From assembly GCA_004173355.1 (NCBI GenBank), contig SEAD01000031.1:1-39711 (forward strand): a stretch of 39,711 bases of DNA, written 5' to 3'. Position numbers and translations under genes: made by a program. Shown in pieces: positions 24,557 to 34,900 of the stretch (the first letter of the stretch is position 1; every line of letters starts with the position of its first letter). The notes beneath the pieces were generated by a model, which saw nothing but the letters and a program-made list of their open reading frames with translations, searched no databases and was not told the DNA's origin. The DNA comes from Chitinophagaceae bacterium (GTDB lineage Bacteria > Bacteroidota > Bacteroidia > Chitinophagales > Chitinophagaceae).

Positions 24557-25702
24557 ATGTTTGTAGAGACTTTTCCAACTGCTGCTTCCGCCACCGGCGC
24601 GCATTATGCCCGACCTGACGCCAAGGCGTTTGACAACGTCAAAACAGAATTGAGCTACCTGTACATTGGTTCTGATATCAGTGCCAGTGAATCGCTTCAC
24701 CCGTTTTTCCCGGAGGGTGCTTTTACTGAATCGTTTACTGAAGCGCGTGAGCTGATCCGCGGTTTCCGCAAGAATGAGGCGCCTGACGTGATCTTCATCG
24801 ATATGCCATGGAACCGCACCGGCGCCAGCAAGTTCTGCCTGTTCCTGAAAGACCAGGCTGTGCTTTCCAAAACCGTAATTATATACAATGAACTCCGTCT
24901 TGATTCCGGTTCTATCAGTTTCCTGAAGCAGAACCAGCTGGTAGACGAAGTGGTGAGCATATCCTCTTCGCGGATTGATTACGCGCGGAAAGTGGAATTC
25001 CTGAAAAAAATCCGGAGCCGTCCGCAGAAACTGACGGTGAGCTGGAATGGCCTCAACAGGACTATCCCGGAGCAGATGAAACAGTTCGCCCCCGTCAAAA
25101 GGATGATTGACATCGTTCTTTCGACTATCGCGCTGGTGGCCCTGAGCCCGTTGTTCCTCCTGATCGCTGCTGCCATCCGCATTGAATCAAAAGGCCCGAT
25201 CTTTTATGCCGCACCCCGTGCCGGCCGAGGCTTCCGCATATTCAAATTTTATAAGTTCCGCACCATGGTGGTGGGAGCCGATAAGCGCATCCAGGAGCTT
25301 GCGCACCTGAACCAGTATGATGGTGCCAGCAATGGCCCTACTTTCCTGAAGATCAGTAATGACCCGCGTGTAACCCGGATTGGCCGTTTCCTCCGCAATA
25401 CGAGCCTGGATGAAATCCCGCAATTCCTGAACGTGCTGAAAGGGGATATGTCATTTGTCGGCAACCGCCCTTTACCCCTGTACGAAGCGTCCACCCTGAC
25501 TACCAATGATTTTGTCGAGCGCTTTATGGCTCCGGCTGGTATTACCGGTCTCTGGCAGATCAAAAAAAGGGGCAAGGACAATATGTCTGTAGAAGAGCGG
25601 ATCAACCTCGATATCACTTATGCCCGTAAACATAGTGTAGCCTACGATTTCTGGATCATGGCCAACACACCTGGCGCACTGCTGCAGAAGTCAGACGTAT
25701 AA
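24557..25702 (+). CDS. Initiating sugar transferase (phosphoglycosyl transferase) with an N-terminal receiver-like domain
   Basis: The 381-residue protein has two parts. Residues about 30-155 look like a degenerate receiver: strands LSYLYIGSD and DVIFIDMPW with Asp82 at the phosphoacceptor position, but no acidic pair and no clear conserved Lys. Residues about 178-381 are a bacterial sugar transferase domain with one membrane or re-entrant helix (about 185-207), GPIFYAAPRAGRGFRIFKFYKFRTM, the catalytic Asp285-Glu286 dyad in NTSLDEIPQ, and SFVGNRPLPLYE. It should transfer a sugar-phosphate to undecaprenyl phosphate to start a surface polysaccharide. The multi-helix N-terminus of WbaP-like enzymes is missing; the receiver-like domain takes its place. 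Confidence 0.9.
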   Translation: MFVETFPTAASATGAHYARPDAKAFDNVKTELSYLYIGSDISASESLHPFFPEGAFTESFTEARELIRGFRKNEAPDVIFIDMPWNRTGASKFCLFLKDQAVLSKTVIIYNELRLDSGSISFLKQNQLVDEVVSISSSRIDYARKVEFLKKIRSRPQKLTVSWNGLNRTIPEQMKQFAPVKRMIDIVLSTIALVALSPLFLLIAAAIRIESKGPIFYAAPRAGRGFRIFKFYKFRTMVVGADKRIQELAHLNQYDGASNGPTFLKISNDPRVTRIGRFLRNTSLDEIPQFLNVLKGDMSFVGNRPLPLYEASTLTTNDFVERFMAPAGITGLWQIKKRGKDNMSVEERINLDITYARKHSVAYDFWIMANTPGALLQKSDV

Positions 25703-25747
25703 GAGCAGTGGCCCACCCCTTAGTTCGTACCCATCAAAATAACTGTG

Positions 25748-26650
25748 ATGCTTAAGGAGCCTTTAATTTCAATTGTAACACTCAATTGGAACCAGGTTGA
25801 TATAACCTGCGAATTCCTGGAATCGACCAGGAAATTTACCTACAAAAATTATGAGATCCTTGTGTGTGATATGGGTTCCGATGTGGACCCCACAGACCGG
25901 ATCAACGCCGGGAACTATCCCAATACCCGGGTATTACGCAGCGAAACCAATCTCGGTTTCAGCGGCGGGAATAACTGGGGCATGCGCCACCTGAAAGGGG
26001 ATTATATATTTATCGTTAACAACGACACCGAAGTCACCCCCTCCCTGCTGGAAGACCTGCTGGAACCCTTTTTCACCGATCCGGCAATCGGGGTGACCTG
26101 TCCCAAGATCCGCTTCCACCACAATCCGGAAGTGATCCAGTATGCAGGCTTCCACCCGATGAACTTCCTTACCGGCCGCACCACGGCGGTGGGTACACTG
26201 GAGCAGGACAAAGGACAGCACGATGAACCGGGATTCACCCACGGAGCCCATGCCTGCGCCATGCTCGTCAAACGGGAAGTCATTGAAAAAGTGGGCATGT
26301 TCCCCGAGAAGTTCTTTATCTACTACGAAGAGTGGGACTGGAGCAGCCGGATCACCCGAGCCGGGTACAAGATTTTCTACCAGGCAAAAGGGCTGATTTT
26401 CCATAAGGAATCGATGACAATGGGTAAAAAAAGCGCGATAAAAGTCTACTTCCATACAAGGAACAGGATCTTATACATGCGCAGGAACACTAATTTCTTC
26501 CAGTTCTTCGTATTCATCAGCTTTTTCACTTTCTTTACGGCGCCCAAATCAATTGTCACATTTGCAGCCAAAAAACAATTCAGTCACCTGAAGTCTTTTA
26601 TAAAAGGCGCGACCTGGAACCTGACTGCATCCCGGCATTCCCCTGTATAG
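25748..26650 (+). CDS. GT2 family glycosyltransferase
   Basis: The 300-residue enzyme has the GT-A nucleotide-sugar fold start PLISIVTLNWNQ, the segment NLGFSGGNNWGMR typical of rhamnosyl-like GT2 enzymes, the metal-binding stretch VNNDTE (Asp93), and the acceptor-side YYEEWDWSSRI motif. A hydrophobic segment near residues 250-275 suggests membrane association. Its likely role is addition of one sugar to the lipid-linked repeat unit; donor and linkage are unknown. ATG 25748 directly follows an in-frame GTG. It starts 45 bp after the sugar transferase. Confidence 0.9.
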   Translation: MLKEPLISIVTLNWNQVDITCEFLESTRKFTYKNYEILVCDMGSDVDPTDRINAGNYPNTRVLRSETNLGFSGGNNWGMRHLKGDYIFIVNNDTEVTPSLLEDLLEPFFTDPAIGVTCPKIRFHHNPEVIQYAGFHPMNFLTGRTTAVGTLEQDKGQHDEPGFTHGAHACAMLVKREVIEKVGMFPEKFFIYYEEWDWSSRITRAGYKIFYQAKGLIFHKESMTMGKKSAIKVYFHTRNRILYMRRNTNFFQFFVFISFFTFFTAPKSIVTFAAKKQFSHLKSFIKGATWNLTASRHSPV

Positions 26651-26688
26651 GGGAAGGATAGCAGCGGGCTGCAAACCAAATAACAACC

Positions 26689-27795
26689 ATGAAGGTATTA
26701 GTAATCGGAGGCGGGATTTTTGGAACATCCGCCGCTTCACTCCTGGCTGACAAAGACGTACATGTAGACCTGGTGGAATCGCAGAACGACATCCTGAAGG
26801 TCGCCTCTCGTGTTAACCATAACCGTGTGCACCTCGGGTACCATTACCTGCGGAGTATCGAAACCGCCGAGCAGAGCCTCGAAGGGCTGCTTTCCTTCCT
26901 CTTCCATTTCGGCAGCGCGGTAGTGTACCAGTTTCCCAATTATTATGCAATTGCCAAAGAAGGCAGTAAGACCAATACAGCACAGTTCCTCGCGTTCTGT
27001 GAAAGGGTAGGTATCGGCTTCGATGAAGAGATGCCACCCGATAACCTGTTCAACCGGTCAGCGCTGGAGTCCTGCTTCCGTGTACCGGAACCGGTATACG
27101 ATCATCTCCTGCTGAAGAAGATCATGAAGAAAAAACTGCAGCACCCGAATATCAATGTGTACCTCAACACAAACTGTGTGGGGCTGAAACACATGTCGGA
27201 CGGCACTTTTGAAGCGAAGCTGAGTACGGGCACAAAGACTTACGACGTGGTACTGAACTGTACTTACTCCAACATTAACCAGATCAATTCATTCCTGGAT
27301 ATCCCGGAAAAGAGACTCCTCTATGAGGACGTAATAATCCCCGTTTTTAAATATCCTTCGCCTGCGTTCGGACTGACCGTTATGGACGGTCCGTTCTGCA
27401 GTGTGATGCCACGGGGCATGCAGCGCAATGAATTCCTGCTTTACCATGTCAAGGAATCAGTGCTTAACCGCGAGATCAGCCTGAAGCGACCCGATTTCAA
27501 AGTGACAAAATTCACAAAGGAAGAACTGACCGGTCCGGATGGTATTTATGACAAGGCATCCCATTTCATGCCCTTCCTGAAAAATATCCAGCCGGCCGGG
27601 TACAACCAGGTTACAAGGAGTGTTTATGAAAACGATGACGATGCCCGGATCACCGAGCTCTATACATATGATGGCCTGCCGAACTATTTTACTATCCTTT
27701 CAGGAAAGGTGACTACCTGTATACAGGCTGCACTGGAGATCAAACATATCATCCAGGGAAGGAAGCTGAAGAAACGGTTTATCATGTCTGTTTAA
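26689..27795 (+). CDS. FAD-dependent oxidoreductase (DAO-like) of a polysaccharide locus
   Basis: The 368-residue protein starts with the FAD-binding Rossmann loop VLVIGGGIFGTSAASLLA and continues with SRVNHNRVHLGYHY, a stretch seen in DAO-type oxidoreductases encoded within glycan clusters. A C-terminal YTYDGLPNYFTILSGKVTT segment closes the FAD domain. The substrate could be a sugar or sugar-lipid intermediate, but none can be named. It lies 38 bp after the GT2 gene (a GCAGC-GG-GCTGC hairpin is at 26661-26672) and 9 bp before the SDR gene, so the two oxidoreductases probably work together. Confidence 0.8.
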   Translation: MKVLVIGGGIFGTSAASLLADKDVHVDLVESQNDILKVASRVNHNRVHLGYHYLRSIETAEQSLEGLLSFLFHFGSAVVYQFPNYYAIAKEGSKTNTAQFLAFCERVGIGFDEEMPPDNLFNRSALESCFRVPEPVYDHLLLKKIMKKKLQHPNINVYLNTNCVGLKHMSDGTFEAKLSTGTKTYDVVLNCTYSNINQINSFLDIPEKRLLYEDVIIPVFKYPSPAFGLTVMDGPFCSVMPRGMQRNEFLLYHVKESVLNREISLKRPDFKVTKFTKEELTGPDGIYDKASHFMPFLKNIQPAGYNQVTRSVYENDDDARITELYTYDGLPNYFTILSGKVTTCIQAALEIKHIIQGRKLKKRFIMSV

Positions 27796-27804
27796 CGAGC
27801 AAAA

Positions 27805-28458
27805 ATGAAAAAACGGATCCTTCTTTTCGGGGCGAACAGTTTTGTGGCAAAGGAATTCATCAGCTCCTGCCGCGATCGCTATGAGGTGGTGCCGGTCTAT
27901 CGCAATAATCCCGCCCCGGCGCTGAATCTCGACTTCACCGATTCATCGGCGATTGCGGGGTTTACCGCTGCACTCGAAGGGACATTCAGTGATCTTGTTT
28001 TCCTGCAGGGTATCAACCCGTCGATGGGAGTGAAGGATATCACGGAAGAACATTTCCTGCGGATGATGAAAGTAAACCTTTCCACCCCGGTCCTCCTGCT
28101 CGCAGCAATGCAGGATAAAATAGAAACAGGCGGCAGCGTGGTCATGGTATCATCGGTGGCCAAACGGAAGGGGAGTTATGATCCTTCGTATGCCGCAGCC
28201 AAAGCGGGTCTTACGGGACTGATGCTGAGCCTGGCCAACGGTTATCCCGCTTTGCGGTTTAACCTCGTGTCACTCGGACTCGTGGAAGGTTCACCCGTAT
28301 TCAACGGCATGACGGACGATTTCCGCGCGCGGCACGCAGCAAGGATGCAGAACGGGACGTTCATCAAGGCCTCCAATGTAGTCAGCGTGATCGCACAGCT
28401 GATCGATAACGAAAACCTGAACAGGACAGATATCGCCATCGATGGCGGTTACAATTAA
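27805..28458 (+). CDS. Short-chain dehydrogenase/reductase with an altered glycine motif
   Basis: The 217-residue protein has the SDR catalytic Ser in MVSSVAKRKG and the Tyr-x3-Lys pair in YAAAKAGLTG. The N-terminal cofactor loop reads FGANSFVAKEF, where TGxxxGxG is usual, so the second and third glycines are replaced. It is also shorter than the usual 240-250 residues. NAD(P) binding may be changed. It starts 9 bp after the FAD oxidoreductase and ends 2 bp before the GT4 gene, a tight arrangement that suggests a shared step in building or modifying a sugar. Confidence 0.82.
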   Translation: MKKRILLFGANSFVAKEFISSCRDRYEVVPVYRNNPAPALNLDFTDSSAIAGFTAALEGTFSDLVFLQGINPSMGVKDITEEHFLRMMKVNLSTPVLLLAAMQDKIETGGSVVMVSSVAKRKGSYDPSYAAAKAGLTGLMLSLANGYPALRFNLVSLGLVEGSPVFNGMTDDFRARHAARMQNGTFIKASNVVSVIAQLIDNENLNRTDIAIDGGYN

Positions 28459-28460
28459 TA

Positions 28461-29639
28461 ATGACGGAAACAGCTACATACAGTAAAGTGGATGCCGGTG
28501 CAACGGGTAAAAAGAAAATCCGTGTGCTGGAATGTATCCGGCAGGGACAGATCGGCGGCGGTGAATCACACCTGCTCAGCCTGGTGGAAAACCTTGACCG
28601 CAGCAGTTATGACCCTGTTGTACTTTCCTTTACCGATGGTCCGATGATCGAAAGGCTCACGGCCCTGGGTATTGAGAACAAAGTCATCCATACCACACGT
28701 CCTTTTGATATAGGAAAATGGAAAGCCGTGAAGGCATTTATAAAAAGCCAGTCGGTTGACCTGGTCCATGCCCATGGAACCCGCGCCAATTCAAATGTAC
28801 TCTGGGCAGCACGATCACTGGGTATTCCAGTGATCTATACCGTGCATGGCTGGTCATTCCACCAGGACCAGCAGGCGCTCGTACGACGCATACGGATCCT
28901 TGGTGAAAAATACCTGGTTTCAAAATCAGATCTTACGATTTCGGTGTCTGCTTCCAACCAGGAATCAGGACGCCTGGTCATCCCCTCATTGCGTTCTGTA
29001 GTGGTTAACAACGGGATCGACCAGCTGAAATTCAATCCCGGCAGGCGCTTTACCGATGTGCGCCGCCAGCTCGGTATTCCCGCAGCTGCCACGCTGGTGC
29101 TTTTCATCGCCCGGTTCACCTCGCATAAACAACCGCTTACACTGATAGATGCGTTTGCAAAGGCACTCGGACAGCGGCCGGAACTGCATTTACTGATGGT
29201 GGGTGACGGCGACCAGAAAGCGGAAGCCATTGAGAAAATAAAAGCTGCGGGACTGCAGGATAAAATCACACTTGAGACCTTTCGCCAGGATGTGCCCGAT
29301 GTACTGGCAGCCGCAGATATATTTGTACTGCCATCGCTCTGGGAAGGACTGCCGATCGGACTGCTGGAAGCCATGTCCATGGGCCGTGCGGTGATCGCCA
29401 CCAATGTGGATGGTTCACGTGAGGTGATCCGCAACAGGGTAAACGGGTTACTGACCGATACAAACCAGCTTGTGCCTAATCTGACCAGCGCCATCGTGGA
29501 GCTGGCGGGCAATCCGTTGCTGCGCCATGAGCTGGCATCCTATGCCATGGCCACCGTGAATGAAAAATACAACGCCGCCAACATGACCCGTGAGATTGAA
29601 TCGCTGTACCGGCAGGTGCTGGATAAAACAAACAGATAA
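28461..29639 (+). CDS. GT4 family glycosyltransferase
   Basis: The 392-residue GT-B enzyme shows the acceptor-domain glycine loop RQGQIGGGESHLLSL, the HAHGTRANS segment, and in the donor domain VLFIARFTSHKQPLTLIDA and the EX7E motif EGLPIGLLE (Glu295 and Glu303), followed by AMSMGRAVIATNVDG. It should be a retaining glycosyltransferase acting on a lipid-linked intermediate at the cytoplasmic face. The sugar is unknown. It is separated from the SDR gene by 2 bp and from the methyltransferase gene by 8 bp. Confidence 0.92.
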   Translation: MTETATYSKVDAGATGKKKIRVLECIRQGQIGGGESHLLSLVENLDRSSYDPVVLSFTDGPMIERLTALGIENKVIHTTRPFDIGKWKAVKAFIKSQSVDLVHAHGTRANSNVLWAARSLGIPVIYTVHGWSFHQDQQALVRRIRILGEKYLVSKSDLTISVSASNQESGRLVIPSLRSVVVNNGIDQLKFNPGRRFTDVRRQLGIPAAATLVLFIARFTSHKQPLTLIDAFAKALGQRPELHLLMVGDGDQKAEAIEKIKAAGLQDKITLETFRQDVPDVLAAADIFVLPSLWEGLPIGLLEAMSMGRAVIATNVDGSREVIRNRVNGLLTDTNQLVPNLTSAIVELAGNPLLRHELASYAMATVNEKYNAANMTREIESLYRQVLDKTNR

Positions 29640-29647
29640 ACTTTATT

Positions 29648-30394
29648 ATGGAATTCACAAGGATCGCAGATATCAAACGCCTGGACTTTATCACCCGGGT
29701 CTTAAAAGAAAACCTCCCCGAAAATGCGGAGGTGCTGGATGTGGGCTGTGGTAATGGCGTGATCAGCCGGAGCCTTGGCGCCCGTGGTTTCAATGTCCGC
29801 GGGGTTGACATCAGCGAAAAGACAATTGCCAGGGCCAATGAGCTCAATACCCTTCCCAACGTGCGTTTTGAAGTAGTGAGCGCGGAGAAGCTGGTGGCTG
29901 ACGGTCAGAAATACCATGCCGTGATCTGCAGCGAGGTACTCGAACATCTGCATGAACCCGGCAAACTGCTGCAGGTGATCCATGAGTCCATCCACGACAA
30001 CGGGATTGTAATTGTGACCGTACCCAATGGTAATGGCCCGCGTGAATTGTTTGTTACGCGCCCGGTTATCCGGATGCAGAAAAAAAACAACTGGGTCTGG
30101 AAATTTGTACAGAAAGTAAAAGGGCTTTTCGGATACAAAGGCACCACTGCACAATCCAGTGCCGATGACCTTACACATATCCAGTTTTTCACCCGGCCAA
30201 CGCTGGAAGCCCTGGCAAAGGAAAATGAATTCAGGATCGTGAAATTCGGGAAGACGAATTTCATCGAGGATGTATTCCCGTTCTCCTTCTTCAGCAAGAA
30301 GTTCAAATTCCTGCAGCGCTGGGATTGTGCGCTGGCTGAAAAACTGCCTTATAGCTTTACCGGCGGCTTCGTCACCGTGTGGCGCAAAAAGTAG
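29648..30394 (+). CDS. Class I SAM-dependent methyltransferase
   Basis: The 248-residue protein has the SAM-binding loop EVLDVGCGNGVISRSLG near residues 25-41, an acidic residue at the end of strand 2 (VRGVDIS), and the motif VICSEVLEHLHEPGKLL that is typical of UbiE/Methyltransf_11-type enzymes. In this cluster it may methylate a sugar of the repeat unit or a chain end. It follows the GT4 gene by 8 bp and precedes the acyltransferase by 6 bp. Confidence 0.88.
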   Translation: MEFTRIADIKRLDFITRVLKENLPENAEVLDVGCGNGVISRSLGARGFNVRGVDISEKTIARANELNTLPNVRFEVVSAEKLVADGQKYHAVICSEVLEHLHEPGKLLQVIHESIHDNGIVIVTVPNGNGPRELFVTRPVIRMQKKNNWVWKFVQKVKGLFGYKGTTAQSSADDLTHIQFFTRPTLEALAKENEFRIVKFGKTNFIEDVFPFSFFSKKFKFLQRWDCALAEKLPYSFTGGFVTVWRKK

Positions 30395-30400
30395 TCCGGG

Positions 30401-31588
30401 ATGCCAGTCACCAGCCAACCTTCCATGCCTGCACCAGCGGGCGGCCGTCTCGCCGGTATCGATGCCCTTCGGGCAGTGGCGATGCTGCTTGGCGTGTTGT
30501 TCCATTCCCTGATTGCCTACCGCGTGCACCCGTTGCCGACATGGCCATATGATGACCAGGTGCATCACTGGGCTTTTGATTATCTCTACCTCTTTATCCA
30601 TTCGTTCAGGATGTCGCTGTTTTACCTGATCGCTGGGTATTTCTGCAGGTTACTGATTTACCGGACAGGGGAGAAGGCCTTTATCAGTCACCGGGTGAAA
30701 AGGATCCTTATACCGTTCGCCGCCAGTCTCCTGGTGGTCCTTCCCTTTACGATTTTCCCGTTCCTGGTTTACCGTTACAGCCTGGGCAATGCCGGCGACT
30801 GGAACAGTACATTGCACCTGGCATGGAAACAGCTGCTGCACTGGAACGGGATGGCCCATCTCTGGTTCCTTTATTACCTGCTGATGTATTATGTGGCTGC
30901 GATAGTCCTGCTCCGGATTTACAGGGCGGGATGGCTGAAACCCCTGTTCCGCCTGGCCTCGAGGCTTTGTGCCAGTCCGGGCAGGATTGTCGCCATTTCA
31001 CTTCCCCTGATCTGGATACTGCTGTGCGCTTCCCGGGAACTTTACCTGCATGTGGATACCGGTATCCTGCCGGGACCCGTGTTCCTGCTGTTTTACTTCC
31101 TGTTTTTCGGGATGGGATGGATGCTGCACCGGCTGCCCTCACCATTTGCCTGGTTCGTCCGGACCATGCCACTGACGCTGCCCGCCGGAATGCTGCTTTC
31201 GGGAATACTGTTTTATATCGAATTCAACGGGTACTACCAGCCTTCCGGTCCGATGTTCTGGGTGGTAAAGGCCCTTGCTGCCGTCCAATCGATCACGCTG
31301 GTATCGGGAGTGATCGGTTTTTTCCTGAAATTTTTTGCCTCCGCCGGACCGCGATGGAGATATATCTCCGATGCCTCGTTCTGGATGTACCTGCTGCACC
31401 TCGGACTGATCGCAGGACTCCAGGTCTGGTTCATTTATCTCGGGATCAGCCCGTTTTTGCGTTTTCCACTGGTATTGGGGATAACATTTTTCGTAACCCT
31501 GGTTTCTTACCGATATATGGTCAGGTATACCATCATTGGGGTATACCTGCACGGGAAAAGGGAACGAAATATCGTTGCCGGGAAATAA
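30401..31588 (+). CDS. Acyltransferase 3 family membrane protein (OpgC/OafA-like)
   Basis: The 395-residue protein has about ten membrane helices and begins the first with RLAGIDALRAVAMLLGVLFH, which carries the conserved His35 of acyltransferase-3 enzymes. These proteins move acyl groups, often acetyl or succinyl, from the cytoplasm onto surface glycans. The separated cytoplasmic and membrane features look closer to OpgC-type than to OafA with an SGNH domain, as no SGNH domain follows. It is the last of the tightly spaced genes; a 312-bp gap follows. Confidence 0.87.
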   Translation: MPVTSQPSMPAPAGGRLAGIDALRAVAMLLGVLFHSLIAYRVHPLPTWPYDDQVHHWAFDYLYLFIHSFRMSLFYLIAGYFCRLLIYRTGEKAFISHRVKRILIPFAASLLVVLPFTIFPFLVYRYSLGNAGDWNSTLHLAWKQLLHWNGMAHLWFLYYLLMYYVAAIVLLRIYRAGWLKPLFRLASRLCASPGRIVAISLPLIWILLCASRELYLHVDTGILPGPVFLLFYFLFFGMGWMLHRLPSPFAWFVRTMPLTLPAGMLLSGILFYIEFNGYYQPSGPMFWVVKALAAVQSITLVSGVIGFFLKFFASAGPRWRYISDASFWMYLLHLGLIAGLQVWFIYLGISPFLRFPLVLGITFFVTLVSYRYMVRYTIIGVYLHGKRERNIVAGK

Positions 31589-31900
31589 ACAATACCCTAA
31601 AGCGGGGATTTACGATGGGAACAGGGGCGAAGAAAGGGTGTTTTAAACAGCCACTACCGTGGTTTTCCCCGAAAAAACTCTTACGGCCTGCTTGCAGGTG
31701 TAAAATAGATTTTCTATATTGCGGTGCCTTACATTTCTGTCAGGCCTATTTTAATTCCAACCTTCCTACCGAAGCAACCTCGGTACTCCACTTTTCCTTT
31801 TGATCGACCTGACCAATTATCCGCAAGAGAAACAAAGATGTTTCCATTAATCATTTGCGTGGTCAAAAACAATGCCACTCATCAGCATCAATTTAACTTT
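31589..31900 (+). promoter_or_regulatory. 312-bp gap before the large surface-protein gene
   Basis: No credible gene was seen. The gap contains two small perfect inverted repeats, CCTGC-TT-GCAGG (31687-31698) and ATAGA-TTT-TCTAT (31705-31717), and promoter-like TATATTG (just after the second repeat) and TACATTTC (31730-31737, one mismatch from TANNTTTG). A TAACTTTA box abuts the ATG at 31901 and is too close to serve as a promoter for it. A long leader for the large mRNA is likely. Confidence 0.4.
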
Positions 31901-34900
31901 ATGAAACTGCTTAGCAAACAATTCCTTGTTTTACTGGTAATGTCTTTACTGGTGCAATTTTCATTTGCACAGGTAATGGATCCCAGTGACCCGGTTGTCG
32001 AGTACTCCGGAGGCAACGTTGCACAACCGGCCAATGGCCAGGTAGGTGACTGGGTGAAAACAACCCGCCTCAACTGGAATTCGAACGAGTACAAGTGTTA
32101 CATCTACAAGGGTAACATTTTCCGTCTGAAGTTCCCGAAGACTTACCAGCACAACGTTGCTGATGGAAAGACGTATCCTGTGATGGTCTTTTTCCATGGT
32201 CTGGGTGAATCTGCCGACGAGAATATGTATGACAACGAATACCAGCTTTACCACGGCGGACAGCTTCACATGAATGCGGTCAACGCGGGTAAATTCGACG
32301 GCTATTTGCTTTACATGCAGAACCAGTACGGTTTTTTTGGTGCCACACACTTTGACGCACTGAACGAGATAGTCCGGAATTTCCTCGTACCACAGAATAA
32401 AGTTGATATCAACCGTATTCTGCTTAACGGTCTTTCGGCCGGTGGCCAGGCTTGCTGGGAAATGGCGATCCGCCATCCGACACTGATTGCTGCCACACTA
32501 CCTATAAGTGCGGCACTTTCGAGTTTCCAGAGCTCTTCAGATATCCTGAAGTTTATCCCGATCTGGCATTTCCAGGGCGGTCTTGATAAAAACCCGAACC
32601 CTGGTGTATCTGAAGCACTGGGTGCTTCCATTATCGCGGCTGGGGGCAATTATAAATACACCAAATACCCTTTGCTGGGTCATGGTTGCTGGACAAGCGC
32701 CTGGGCTGAACCTGACTTTTATCCGTTCATGCTCCGCGCCAACAAACTGAATCCAATTCCCCTGTTTGGTAAGTATGAGTTCTGCCCGGATGAAAATGTA
32801 AATGTTACCCTCGGTATCTCTACGGGCTTCAGCGGTTACCGCTGGAGCAAGGACGGGGTGGTCATGCCGGGTGAGACCAGCAATACCCTTGTGCTTAACG
32901 GTACCCAGGCAGCAAAATTCGGAACATATGCCGTTAGCGTATTACGCGGCAGCACATGGTCAGCTTATTCTCCCAATCCGGTTGTGGTAAAACTGAAGGC
33001 GCAGACTGTGACCCCGGTAATCACTACACTGGGCCTGCTGAGCCGCGCACTGCCTTCCCCGGATGGAAACACAACTGTTACAATGGCCCAGCCTGAAGGC
33101 TATGCCAGCTATCAATGGGTACGCGAGGGCAGCGCAACCGTTCTGAGCACTACAAACACATTAACCGTAAACACAACCGGCAGCTATAAGGTCAGGGTAA
33201 CCGAACAGTTCGGTTGTTCTACCGACTACTCACCGCTTTTCAATGTGGTAAATGCAAACGGCCCGAACAAGCCGGATATGCCAACACAGGTGATCGCAAC
33301 CGCAATCAACCTGACCAGCATGAAGATTGACTGGACGCAGAACCCGCATCCGGATTTCAACGAAACCAACTTCGAGGTATACCAGGCTACACAGGCAGGC
33401 GGACCATATGTAATGGCTGGCATCACGGGTGCCGACCAGACTTCTGATACCATCACCGGACTGGTTGAGGGTACCAAATACTATTACATTGTACGTGCGA
33501 TCAACAATACCGGTGCTTCGGCAACAACTGCTGAAATTACTGGTTCAACCATCGCTGACAACCAGCCACCGACCACACCGCAGAACTTCCGTATCACTGC
33601 AAGCACCACCAACTCAGCGACAGTTGCATGGAATGCATCGACTGACAATATCGGTATCCAGGTGTATGATATCTTTATCAATGATGTGAAGTCATATGTG
33701 ACTACCGGTACTTCGTTTACGCTGTATAACCTCTCGGCAGCGGTAGGTGGATACAATTTTTATGTACGTGCCAGGGATATCAATAACAACTCATCTGCAG
33801 CAAGTAATATCGTTTACTTCATGCAGCCTAACCCGCTGCCTGCCGGACCAGCTGCCCCATCTGCATTCACTGCCACTACCGTGTCAGCGAAACAGGTCAA
33901 CCTTGCCTGGACCGACAACGCCACGGATGAGACGGGATACCAGATCCTGCGTTCAACAAACATCGCAACCGGTTACACCATTATTGCACTGACCGGCCCG
34001 AATGTTACAACCTGGCTCGACAGCAACTCGCTTGCTGCAAACACCAGATATTTCTACCGCCTCAATGCAGTTTATAAATTTGGTACAACCGGCTACGCAG
34101 GTTTACCTGGAGCAAGCTGGAAACTGGACAATGGTTACACTGATGCAAGTGGTAACAACAAAACGCTTTCCGGCGGCGGGTCACCTGTATTCAATGCTAC
34201 CGACAAAAAAGAAGGTACACACTCAATACAGTTCAACGGTACATCACAGCAGGCAGAAATCAATACCGCAACGGGTGACTACGCACGTGGCACCTACAAC
34301 GCACGTACAGTCAGCCTGTGGATGAAATCGACAGTGAACACCGGATACAGGATCGCATTTGACCTGGGTGGCTCTGACAATGGTATTGCCATCGGTATTG
34401 AAAACAACGTACTGCGTGCAGGTATCGCCAGCAACAACATACGGAAGAGCATCTCTACGCCATACAGCAGCAACGCCTGGAACTTTATCACCGTTGTTTA
34501 CTCGGTAAACAGCCTGAAACTTTATGTGAACGGTGTGCTCGCTGCACAGGACCTTGCACTTGGATTTAACTCGGTCGGTGCCACTACCAACGCTTCAAGG
34601 ATTGGTTATTTCAACGGCACCAATGCCCTGAATGCAGGAACCCTGCGCTTCACCGGCCTGATGGATGATGCATCCGTGCACACCATCGCACTGAGCGAAC
34701 GCCAGATCCTGAACCTGATGAACGATGCCACCACTGCGGCCACAACCAGTATCATCCCGGCCAAACCTGCACAGGCAACCAACCTGGCAGCAACCGCACT
34801 GAGCAGCTCTACCACACATATCACGTGGTCAGACAATTCAAACAACGAAACCGGATTTGAGCTTTACAAATCGGATAACGATAACACCAACTTTGTACTG

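Noticed and set aside
29702-30601. 299-residue open frame on the minus strand across the methyltransferase gene
   Set aside because: It is antisense to two clear genes (methyltransferase and acyltransferase) and shows no domain or signal.
30823-31803. 326-residue plus-strand frame overlapping the acyltransferase gene
   Set aside because: It is out of frame with the clear membrane acyltransferase, has proline- and cysteine-rich non-biological composition, and runs into a non-coding gap. The ATG at 31615 inside it also gives no credible protein.
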